From NCBI GenBank assembly GCA_900549105.1, contig URND01000046.1, positions 1-20,495 on the forward strand: 20,495 nt of DNA, read 5' to 3'. Source of the DNA: an uncultured Eubacteriales bacterium. Lineage in GTDB: Bacteria; Bacillota; Clostridia; Lachnospirales; Lachnospiraceae. A program made the translations under genes and the position numbers. Positions 1 through 5,209 of the stretch are shown here, piece by piece; positions within the stretch are counted from its first letter, which is position 1, and every line of letters begins with the position of its first letter. The notes below the pieces were generated by a model. The model saw only the letters and a program-made list of their open reading frames with translations. It was not told the DNA's origin and made no database searches.

Positions 1-40
1 TCGTATTCCTGCCCTTTAATTGTTTAAAAATACGACATGA

Positions 41-88
41 CTATTGAATCGTTGCGCCGCAACTACTGCATTTATAACCAGCAACTCA
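41..88 (-). repeat. Degenerate second copy of the lipoprotein gene 3' tail
   Basis: On the minus strand this reads V-A-GYKCSSCGAT-IQ-stop, closed upstream by an in-frame TGA. The same GYKCSSCGAT ends the lipoprotein encoded at 138-1040. At DNA level 50-79 matches 144-173 at 28 of 30 positions. This is seen directly. It suggests a decayed partial duplication, or the tail of a neighbouring paralogue whose body has been lost. Confidence 0.6.
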
Positions 89-137
89 AGGATACTGGTG
101 CTATCTAATAGCTAATTATAAAGTTAAATCCCACAAA

Positions 138-1040
138 CTACTTCGTTGCACCGCAACTACTACATTTATAACCGTCCACTACTGTCTCATTATATGCCGG
201 GTTATCCTCGACCCATTTCTGTTCTGTTACTGCATCGTGATGAGTGTATCCTACTACCATATCTACCGGAACTCCCGTAGTATATGCAGAACAAGCATCA
301 TTTCCTGCTAAGGCTTGACTTTTCATGTGGTCTCTGATATAATCAGTTATATCAGCACCACAACCATTACATATTACCCTATAAGATGTCTCATATATAG
401 GTTCGTCCCATGCATCAGACACAATAACCTCCTCATAATGCCCTGTAGCTTCATGATGAATTTCGTGAGTTTGTTTTATCCAATCATGGTTGTGAACGGT
501 CTCCTCTTTTTTTATCGTTTCTGGTGTTTCACCATTATTTATTCCTGAAGAATTTCCCGTATTGTTAGTATTTAAAGAATTGTTTGATGCGTTGTTTGAG
601 GGTTTGGCTGCATTTTGGTTGCCTGAATTATCCGCCGGCTTAGAGGAATTTCCATTAGTTGAATCGCTAGACGGTTTAGTCCCATTCCCATTATTGTTAT
701 TATTGTTATTGCTATTTCCAGTATTTTTGTTACTGGAATTATTTTTATTATCAGCTACTTTCTTTGATGTTTCATTTTTAGTTACTTCACTCTTAATATC
801 TGTTTTATTATTATCCTTTGTTGAATCAGCCTTTGTTTCTGAAACTTTCTTGCTTGTTTCCGCTGTTTTCTTTTTAGTTGTATTTTTGCCGGTTCCGCTG
901 GATTTTTTACTGGTTTCTGCACTTGTGGTACTTTCTTGTTTTGTAGCACTCTCCGAATTTTCATTCTGGCTGCATCCACCAAAGCACAGAACAGCAGATA
1001 AACCTATCGTTAAGGCAATCATTCTCATTCGTTTACACAT
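138..1040 (-). CDS. Asn/Ser/Lys-rich lipoprotein with C-terminal CxxC pairs
   Basis: A 300-residue protein of unknown function, predicted to be exported and lipid-anchored. Residues 1-23 form a signal peptide (KRMR, a hydrophobic stretch, then FGGC), with Cys23 the likely lipidated residue. About residues 25-175 are low complexity, rich in Ser, Lys, Thr and Asn, with a run of seven Asn, and look like a flexible wall-spanning linker. The C-terminal ~120 residues are folded and His/Tyr/Glu-rich, with CNGC at 224-227 and CSSC at 293-296, which could bind zinc as a ribbon. The start at 1040 is chosen for GAAAGAGG about 9 bases upstream; the ATG at 1044 hits a stop after three codons. It is transcribed divergently from the broken HTH gene at 1160 and has its own promoter. 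No family is recognised. Location outside the membrane is well supported; function is open. Confidence 0.8.
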   Translation of the reverse strand: MCKRMRMIALTIGLSAVLCFGGCSQNENSESATKQESTTSAETSKKSSGTGKNTTKKKTAETSKKVSETKADSTKDNNKTDIKSEVTKNETSKKVADNKNNSSNKNTGNSNNNNNNNGNGTKPSSDSTNGNSSKPADNSGNQNAAKPSNNASNNSLNTNNTGNSSGINNGETPETIKKEETVHNHDWIKQTHEIHHEATGHYEEVIVSDAWDEPIYETSYRVICNGCGADITDYIRDHMKSQALAGNDACSAYTTGVPVDMVVGYTHHDAVTEQKWVEDNPAYNETVVDGYKCSSCGATK

Positions 1041-1088
1041 TCATTTTAACCTCTTTCCAGTAATTTTTATATTCTTGTCTTAAAGGCG

Positions 1089-1118
1089 TTGTCCATTTAT
1101 GGCTAATATGATTATACT
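1089..1118 (+). promoter_or_regulatory. Possible promoter of the small HTH gene
   Basis: TTGTCC (1089-1094), an 18-base spacer and TATACT (1113-1118) lie upstream of the HTH start at 1160. The -10 overlaps that of the divergent lipoprotein promoter. This is the layout expected when a small regulator controls itself and the divergent gene. Weak -35, so moderate confidence only. Confidence 0.4.
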
Positions 1119-1139
1119 CCATAAACGGGTATCATTCAA
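1111..1139 (-). promoter_or_regulatory. Sigma-A promoter of the lipoprotein gene
   Basis: On the minus strand TTGAAT (1139-1134), a 17-base spacer, and a perfect TATAAT (1116-1111). The predicted transcript starts near 1104, about 60 bases before the lipoprotein start codon. The element overlaps a weaker promoter on the opposite strand. Confidence 0.7.
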
Positions 1140-1159
1140 GTGAAAGGATGATATTTTTT

Positions 1160-1371
1160 ATGATTTCATATGAACCGTTATGGACAACCCTTAAAGACAA
1201 AAATGTTTCTCAATATCAGCTTATACATAAATACATAAATACAAAATTTCCGCCGGGCAGCTTTCACGCCTCAGAAGCAACGCGAATGTTTCCACGCATA
1301 CCCTCAATACTTTATGTAATATTTTAAATTGCAGATTAGAGGATATCGCTGTATTTATTAAGGATTCCTAA
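1160..1371 (+). pseudogene. Small Xre/YozG-like HTH regulator, frameshifted by an 8-bp duplication
   Basis: From ATG 1160 (AAAGGATG upstream) the frame reads MISYEPLWTTLKDKNVSQYQ, then LIHKY, then runs out of frame and stops at 1325-1327 (55 residues). A second frame from about 1240 reads KISAGQLSRLRSNANVSTHT and continues LNTLCNILNCRLEDIAVFIKDS to a stop at 1369-1371. Joined, these give a 67-residue Cro/C1-type helix-turn-helix protein. Sequence and length match the very common Firmicutes family of short DNA-binding regulators. The break is a tandem copy of eight bases in 1223-1243; removing one copy restores the frame exactly (212 bases become 204, or 68 codons). The lost part contains the recognition helix (QLSRLRSNANVS), so the 55-residue product should not bind DNA. 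It lies divergent to the lipoprotein gene, its likely former target. Confidence 0.85.
1223..1243 (+). repeat. 8-bp tandem duplication (2.6 copies) inside the HTH gene
   Basis: The sequence is periodic at 8 bases (unit ATACATAA) over 21 bases. One extra unit accounts for the whole frameshift. This is typical of replication slippage and could in principle revert. Confidence 0.85.
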
Positions 1372-1574
1372 TCCAAGTAATTGTTTTCAATTTTGAAAAT
1401 AATATTTTGAAGTTCGGTTCCTATCTCTGACAAAATGATTTTCTGTAATTCAAGAACAGATATGCCAAAGTATTCTTCTTTGGTTTCTAAACCAATAGAG
1501 ATGATTTCCAGTTCTCTGTTCAAATCCTCAGTGATAGATAAAACTTGTAGTAGGCTATTAAAAATTTCTTGCAT
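1368..1574 (-). CDS. Small acidic helical protein, unknown function
   Basis: A 68-residue protein with no recognised family. It is rich in Glu, Leu and Ile, with no Cys, no signal peptide and no membrane segment. The composition suggests two or three amphipathic helices, perhaps a small dimer or a protein-binding partner. Translation is well supported: AGGAGG lies ten bases upstream of the ATG at 1574. The gene converges on the HTH pseudogene and their stop codons overlap (1368-1371), so the two were probably packed as a unit within the element. A regulator partner or antitoxin-like role can be imagined from size and context but nothing in the sequence shows it. Confidence 0.65.
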   Translation of the reverse strand: MQEIFNSLLQVLSITEDLNRELEIISIGLETKEEYFGISVLELQKIILSEIGTELQNIIFKIENNYLD

Positions 1575-1656
1575 TATCCAAAGACCTCCTAATATATAAA
1601 ATTAAGCGAAAACGAATATATTTCCCGTCGGGCATTAAATAATATTTTATATTAGG

Positions 1657-1680
1657 CGTTACACCAAACGTTACACCAAA
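1657..1680 (+). repeat. 12-bp tandem repeat near the attachment site; possible integrase remnant
   Basis: CGTTACACCAAA occurs twice, head to tail and exact. In one frame the stretch 1643-1690 reads YFILGVTPNVTPNAT and a stop, closed upstream by TAA at 1640. It could be the last codons of a deleted tyrosine integrase gene reading towards the att core about 120 bases away, or a pair of arm-type integrase-binding repeats. Both are inferences. Between 1691 and 1807 there is also CAAGGCTTT repeated in tandem (about 1749-1767) and no gene. Confidence 0.4.
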
Positions 1681-1807
1681 TGCGACTTAGAATTTGAAAG
1701 TGTAAATTAAAGGTGTTCAATGGAAAAATTGAAAAAACGCTGTATTTTCAAGGCTTTCAAGGCTTTTAGATGCCTCTGCATGGATAGTGCTGCATTATGC
1801 TAAAGGT

Positions 1808-1851
1808 CGTTCGGGACGCAGAGGTCGCGTGTTCGAATCACGTCGCTTCGA
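1808..1851 (+). other. 3' half of a tRNA-Pro(CGG) gene; att-core scar
   Basis: The anticodon loop TTCGGGA (1810-1816, anticodon CGG at 1812-1814, G37 as in Pro tRNAs) is followed by the 3' anticodon stem CGCAG, variable loop AGGTC, T arm GCGTG-TTCGAAT-CACGT (1827-1843), acceptor strand CGCTTCG (1844-1850) and discriminator A. The 5' half is absent: upstream bases do not pair with the acceptor, and only two bases of the anticodon stem match. A tRNA cut at the anticodon arm with an intact 3' end is the usual product of tyrosine-integrase insertion into a tRNA gene. The orientation puts the element to the left and the host chromosome, with the native terminator, to the right. The intact tRNA would be at the other end, outside this window. 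Confidence 0.65.
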
Positions 1852-1857
1852 CGATGG

Positions 1858-1905
1858 AAAAGCACCGGAAAGTCTAGGGTTTAAGGCATCCGGTGCTTTT
1901 TGTTT
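1858..1905 (+). terminator. Rho-independent terminator of the (partial) tRNA-Pro
   Basis: AAAAGCACCGGA (1858-1869) pairs perfectly with TCCGGTGCTTTT (1889-1900), followed by a T-rich run. It lies directly after the tRNA 3' half and is probably the original tRNA terminator. From 1906 to 2065 I see no gene, only AAGGAGG (2025-2031) before a TTG followed by six codons and a stop, perhaps the remnant start of a lost gene. Confidence 0.8.
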
Positions 1906-2065
1906 TGTTCGATTTGATTATTAAATCTTATGATTTCTAACGGAATTTCTAACGGATAAAAAATTTTTTTGCAGTCTATTTTCATTTAGGTACCCAACAT
2001 TTTTTTATTTTAGATAAAGGGATAAGGAGGTGTATACTTTGTCAAAAGCTGTCGATGGATGATGG

Positions 2066-2095
2066 TTGCGGTCATTCCCGGAGATATGATATTAT
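2066..2095 (+). promoter_or_regulatory. Probable promoter of the Rpn-family nuclease gene
   Basis: TTGCGG (2066-2071), an 18-base spacer and TATTAT (2090-2095). A transcript starting near 2102 would carry a leader of about 115 bases that contains the hairpin at 2116-2144. The -35 is only a partial match. Confidence 0.45.
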
Positions 2096-2115
2096 ATTTT
2101 TGCAGCAAGAATCTT

Positions 2116-2144
2116 ATACCTATTCGGGTATCCCGTATAGGTAT
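2116..2144 (+). promoter_or_regulatory. Long near-perfect inverted repeat in the nuclease gene leader
   Basis: ATACCTAT-T-CGGG, loop TAT, CCCG-T-ATAGGTAT: twelve pairs interrupted by one T-T mismatch. It is followed by CTTTTATC, a poor T-tract, so it is not a convincing terminator. It could be an operator-like palindrome or a leader RNA hairpin controlling the gene at 2219. Confidence 0.5.
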
Positions 2145-2218
2145 CTTTTATCAAATCCTGATGGTTTATTCAAACCGGCTATCCAAAACAAACTAAGAAG
2201 AAAAAGGAGGCAATGCCT

Positions 2219-3379
2219 ATGACACAAAATTTAAAGGACTGTTTTCCCGTAATTCGGACGCGGGAGGAAGTTATGAGATGTATTCGTGAAGACAAACATC
2301 TTCGAAAGACTTTTAATGAATGGAAAATTCAGGAACAGGAGGAATTCCTGGATATTTGCACCGGCGTTCATGGAGCCAAAATGCTTTATGACGGATTTTT
2401 TAAAGAAGTTATGAATCCGGAATATGCACCCGGCAGATTGAATGATTTTCTGTCACTCGTCCTTGAGAAACAGATTCGGGTGATGAAAGTGCTGCCGAAT
2501 GACTCTGCACGGCTCACAGATGAAAGTTCGCTGTTAATCATGGATATTGTCGTTGAATTTGAAGACGGCGGTATTGCAAATATTGAGGTGCAGAAATTAG
2601 GGTATATGTTCCCGGGCCAGAGAAGTGCCTGCTATTCGGCGGACTTGCTTCTTCGGCAGTACAAGCGGCTGAGGGATGAAAAAAAGAAAAAATTCAGTTA
2701 TCGGGATATCCAAACGGTGTATACGATTGTACTTTTTGAGAAAAGCCCAAAGGAATTTCAGGAAAATCCGGATTCCTGCTGCCACCGGGTAGAGCATAGA
2801 GCAGACACCGGGATTAGGCTTGATATACCGCAGAAATTTGTGTATTTATCCCTTGACAACTTCAAGAAAAAACAGCACAATGAAGGTGAAAAGATACATA
2901 ATAAACTTGAGGCATGGATGACATTTTTCAGCAGGGATGAACCGGATATGATATTAAAACTTATTAAACAGTACCCGGAATTTAAGCCGATGTATGAAGA
3001 TGTCTACGAACTGTGCCGGAATGTGGAGGAAGTGATGCAGGTGTTTTCAAAAGAATTGCTGGAGATGGACCGGAATACCGTAAAGCTTATGATTGATGAA
3101 ATGGAGGAAGAGCTGCAAAAGAAGAGAGAGATGCTAAAAGAACAGAATCAGAAGATAGGCGAGCAGGGTTGGAAGATAAAGGAGAAAGACCGGAAGATAG
3201 AGGAGAAAGACCGGAAGATAGAAGAGAAAGACCGGAAGATAGAAGAGCAGAATCAGGCGATTGTAAAACAGGAGCAGCAAATGCTAAAGTTAGATGCTGA
3301 ATTAAAACAGTCAAAAAGTGAGATGGCCGGGTTGATGCAGCGGATTACAGAATTGGAAAAAATACTAATGGAGAAATAG
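2219..3379 (+). CDS. PD-(D/E)XK nuclease / Rpn-family protein with coiled-coil tail (PDDEXK_2 family)
   Basis: A 386-residue protein of the family annotated as PD-(D/E)XK nuclease family transposase, related to Rpn recombination-promoting nucleases. The nuclease fold occupies about residues 40-220. It has a conserved YDGFFKEVM-type helix, then Asp109 (MDIVVEF) and Glu123-x-Gln125 (IEVQ), fitting the D...ExQ active site. Residues 290-386 are a highly charged coiled coil with three perfect heptads EKDRKIE. ATG 2219 is chosen over ATG 2213 because the AGGAGG at 2205-2210 leaves 8 bases to the former and only 2 to the latter. The gene stands alone between a promoter with leader hairpin and a terminator. 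Its last 400 bases exist as an exact second copy at 6022-6478. Known members of the family cut DNA and promote RecA-independent recombination, and some act in phage defence; which applies here is not shown. Confidence 0.88.
   Translation: MTQNLKDCFPVIRTREEVMRCIREDKHLRKTFNEWKIQEQEEFLDICTGVHGAKMLYDGFFKEVMNPEYAPGRLNDFLSLVLEKQIRVMKVLPNDSARLTDESSLLIMDIVVEFEDGGIANIEVQKLGYMFPGQRSACYSADLLLRQYKRLRDEKKKKFSYRDIQTVYTIVLFEKSPKEFQENPDSCCHRVEHRADTGIRLDIPQKFVYLSLDNFKKKQHNEGEKIHNKLEAWMTFFSRDEPDMILKLIKQYPEFKPMYEDVYELCRNVEEVMQVFSKELLEMDRNTVKLMIDEMEEELQKKREMLKEQNQKIGEQGWKIKEKDRKIEEKDRKIEEKDRKIEEQNQAIVKQEQQMLKLDAELKQSKSEMAGLMQRITELEKILMEK
3025..3037 (+). promoter_or_regulatory. Candidate internal ribosome-binding site and start in the nuclease gene
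   Basis: GGAGG (3025-3029), five bases, then an in-frame ATG (3035-3037) at Met273. Initiation here would yield a 114-residue C-terminal protein (residues 273-386) made of the coiled-coil region alone. Caution: the Shine-Dalgarno arises from ordinary Val-Glu-Glu-Val-Met codons and may be fortuitous. Confidence 0.4.
3182..3244 (+). repeat. 21-bp tandem repeat, three copies, encoding coiled-coil heptads
   Basis: Three in-frame units of 21 bases (3182, 3203, 3224), differing by one base, each encoding EKDRKIE. The second copy at 6223-6285 has the same number of units and the same single-base difference. Such arrays commonly change copy number by slippage, here altering the coiled-coil length by one heptad without a frameshift. 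Confidence 0.9.
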
Positions 3380-3403
3380 GGCAATGAAATACAGAAGATG
3401 AAG

Positions 3404-3438
3404 GGGCTATCTGGCGGATACAAAGCAGATAGCCCTTT
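3404..3438 (+). terminator. Terminator of the nuclease gene
   Basis: GGGCTATCTG (3404-3413) pairs with CAGATAGCCC (3426-3435), loop of 12, followed by only three T. The hairpin is strong, the T-tract short. It starts 25 bases after the stop codon. Confidence 0.75.
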
Positions 3439-3521
3439 AGCCTTTAATTATGGATAAAATGTCTTAATTTTATAAATTTTAAGTATTACTTTCAAAATCA
3501 GAAATTGAATAAATCTGCGCA

Positions 3522-3555
3522 AACCAACACTTATGTCCTTAGGTGTTGGTTTTTT
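3522..3555 (+). terminator. Second hairpin with T-run upstream of the SDR gene
   Basis: AACCAACAC (3522-3530) pairs perfectly with GTGTTGGTT (3543-3551), loop of 12, followed by TTTT. It looks like a complete intrinsic terminator. It follows another terminator with no gene between, so it either backs up the first, belongs to a deleted gene, or acts as an attenuator in front of the dehydrogenase gene. Confidence 0.6.
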
Positions 3556-3644
3556 AACAAATGAGAAAAAACTGTTTGTTGTTCGGTGCGCTGGCTGTTG
3601 ATAAAATAATCTTAAAGATAATATTAAAGAAAGAAGGGGTTACA

Positions 3645-4400
3645 ATGAAGTTACAGGGAAAAAAGATTATTGTTACGGGGGGCGCCAGTGGTATGGGGGC
3701 TGCAGCAGTGAAGGTGTTTGCTGATGAAGGAGCTGCCGTAGTCAGTATTGATGTTAATGATGTGGATGAAGAGAATAGGATTGAAGGCGTCACTTATGTT
3801 AAAGGCAATGTGACAGACAAAAAGGAAATCACCTGCGTTATTGATGGTGCAGTTGAAGAGTTAGGAGGCGTGGATAGTTTATTTTGTATAGCGGGAATCA
3901 ATCGATTTACGCCAACGGAACAGATTGAGGAAGAAGAGTTTGACAGTATTTTTTCTGTCAATGTAAAAGGTGTATTTTTCTGCAATCAGGCAATCTTTCC
4001 GCATATGAAGGAGAAAGGTGGAAGTATTGTAAACTTTGGGTCTCAGGCAGCTATCGCTCCAGGACCGGACAGTTCTCATTATGCTGCCAGTAAAGCAGCT
4101 GTTGCTGCTTTTTCAAACAAGGTGGCTTGGGAATGGGGGCAATATAATATTAGGGTGAATACGGTTTTGCCTTCTGCCTGGACGCCATTGTTCGAAAAGT
4201 TATGCTGTGGTGGACAAGAGGTAACCCCGGAAATGAAGGAACAGATGCAGGCAGGAATGAAGAGCACCTTCCCGCTGGGACATTTGGGGGACCCGGAAAC
4301 AGAAATTGCACCGGTGCTTGTATTTTTAGCATCCGATGATTCGAAATATATTTCGGCTCAGTCGATTGCAATAAATGGTGGTTCTGCTTCTGTTAGATAG
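3645..4400 (+). CDS. Short-chain dehydrogenase/reductase (classical SDR, FabG-like)
   Basis: A 251-residue classical SDR, the usual length. It has the cofactor motif TGGASGMG (11-18), CIAG at 81-84 in place of NNAG, and the catalytic set Asn106 (NVKG), Ser133 (FGSQ), Tyr146 and Lys150 (YAASK). Asp36 at the end of beta-2 (VSIDVND) argues for NAD(H) rather than NADP(H). The C-terminus ends SIAINGG as in FabG-type sugar or ketone dehydrogenases. Substrate unknown. The start at 3645 is preferred because AAGAAGGGG lies just upstream; an in-frame start at 3561 would add a 28-residue N-terminus that does not belong to the fold. It is monocistronic and converges on the TetR gene with a shared terminator. 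A weak promoter-like pair (TTGATA 3598, TAATAT 3619) has a short 15-base spacer. Confidence 0.9.
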   Translation: MKLQGKKIIVTGGASGMGAAAVKVFADEGAAVVSIDVNDVDEENRIEGVTYVKGNVTDKKEITCVIDGAVEELGGVDSLFCIAGINRFTPTEQIEEEEFDSIFSVNVKGVFFCNQAIFPHMKEKGGSIVNFGSQAAIAPGPDSSHYAASKAAVAAFSNKVAWEWGQYNIRVNTVLPSAWTPLFEKLCCGGQEVTPEMKEQMQAGMKSTFPLGHLGDPETEIAPVLVFLASDDSKYISAQSIAINGGSASVR

Positions 4401-4403
4401 GAT

Positions 4404-4466
4404 AAAAAAACAAAGAGGTTTCTATGGAAGGCGGTGAAGCATGCCGGTAGAGGCCTCTTTGTTTTT
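4404..4466. terminator. Bidirectional terminator between SDR and TetR genes
   Basis: AAAAACAAAGAGG (ending 4418) pairs with CCTCTTTGTTTTT (4454-4466). T-rich tails are present on both strands, so the element can stop transcription from both convergent genes. It slightly overlaps the TetR stop codon. Confidence 0.8.
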
Positions 4467-5010
4467 ATGTTATTTTTTTGTCATATTTTAATCTCAGTTT
4501 AATCATTTCATTTAACAAATCGTACACCATTCGGGAAAGCTCTTCAATGGAAAGGTGCTGATGGCTTTCAGACCAGTATAAAAGAGCTTGAAATAAGCCT
4601 CCAATATAAAAATTGGATAAAAAAATAAAGCGTTCTTCATTAGAATCTCCGGTAAGCTCATCGGATAAGTATTTCAGGGAGTTTTCGACTGTTTTTTGGA
4701 CAAAGCAGCCGTTTTTCATGAGGGCAATAATTGTTTTGTAATTTTTAGCGGTATAGCTGATATAATTCTCTATTTCTTTTTTTGGCGGATTCTCCGAGTA
4801 AGTGATAAAGGGCATGTCACGGATGATTTCATCTTCAATCTCAGAAACCAGATAGTAGATATCTTCGTAATGGGCATAAAAGGTAGACCTATTTAAGTCT
4901 GCTTTTTCGCATAAGCTTTTTACGGATATGGCTGAAAGTTTTTTTTCTGTTAGCATTTCAATCAACGTTTCTTTCAGAATTCGTTTTGACAGTGCGGTTT
5001 TTCTGTTCAT
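4465..5010 (-). CDS. TetR/AcrR-family transcriptional regulator
   Basis: A 181-residue regulator. The N-terminal DNA-binding domain occupies about residues 8-55, with the helix-turn-helix near 28-47 (ISVKSLCEKADLNRSTFYAH), followed by YEDIYYL typical of TetR helix 4. The C-terminal helical domain resembles the TetR_C group common in Firmicutes, whose ligands are mostly unknown. The ATG at 5010 has AAGGGGAG ten bases upstream, and an extended -10 lies at 5058-5063. It is convergent with the SDR gene and divergent from the glycan locus at 5210, so either could be its target along with itself. No clear operator palindrome is visible in 5011-5209. Confidence 0.88.
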   Translation of the reverse strand: MNRKTALSKRILKETLIEMLTEKKLSAISVKSLCEKADLNRSTFYAHYEDIYYLVSEIEDEIIRDMPFITYSENPPKKEIENYISYTAKNYKTIIALMKNGCFVQKTVENSLKYLSDELTGDSNEERFIFLSNFYIGGLFQALLYWSESHQHLSIEELSRMVYDLLNEMIKLRLKYDKKIT

Positions 5011-5057
5011 AATAAAGCGTCTCCCCTTAAGTGCATAAAAAGATATGATGTACTTAA

Positions 5058-5066
5058 ATTATAGCA
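5058..5066 (-). promoter_or_regulatory. Extended -10 promoter of the TetR gene
   Basis: On the minus strand TGCTATAAT: a perfect TATAAT (5063-5058) preceded by TG at the extended position. No good -35 is visible, which is typical of extended -10 promoters. The distance to the start codon is about 45 bases. Confidence 0.55.
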
Positions 5067-5209
5067 TGCCTGATAGTAAAACTGTATAAAAAAAGCGAGG
5101 ATTTTTTCATATCCGTTACACAAAAAACAGGCAGATTATTTGGAGGAGAGCCACATGGAAATTGAATAGTCTGATGCCTAAAATAGAATAAAGGAGAGGA
5201 GCGAGAAGG

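Larger units (their letters stand above)
2981..3437 (+). repeat. 457-bp exact direct repeat, copy A (3' end of nuclease gene plus terminator)
   Basis: By eye, 2981-3437 is identical to 6022-6478 (offset 3041), running from TTTAAGCCG through the stop codon and the whole terminator hairpin. The flanks diverge immediately on both sides. No terminal inverted repeats are visible at the ends. Confidence 0.95.

Noticed and set aside
562..1083. A 173-residue + strand ORF opposite the lipoprotein gene
   Set aside because: It is the antisense reading of the low-complexity Ser/Lys/Asn codons, giving a Leu/Phe/Val-rich artefact, with no convincing start signal.
1041..1122. A 27-29 residue minus-strand ORF (MEYNHISHKW...) ahead of the lipoprotein gene
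   Set aside because: Its ATG lies in the spacer of the TTGAAT/TATAAT promoter, upstream of the predicted transcript start, and it has no ribosome-binding site.
1083..1192. GTTGTCCAT and ATGGACAAC as a long-range inverted repeat around the divergent promoters
   Set aside because: Only nine bases match exactly, about 95 bases apart, and one arm lies in the HTH coding sequence; chance is likely.
3182..3244. Short repeats as a CRISPR array
   Set aside because: The 21-base units are adjacent with no spacers and are in-frame coiled-coil codons.
3561..3644. Longer N-terminus for the SDR protein
   Set aside because: No ribosome-binding site fits ATG 3561, and the added 28 residues precede the normal first strand of the SDR fold; AAGAAGGGG supports 3645.
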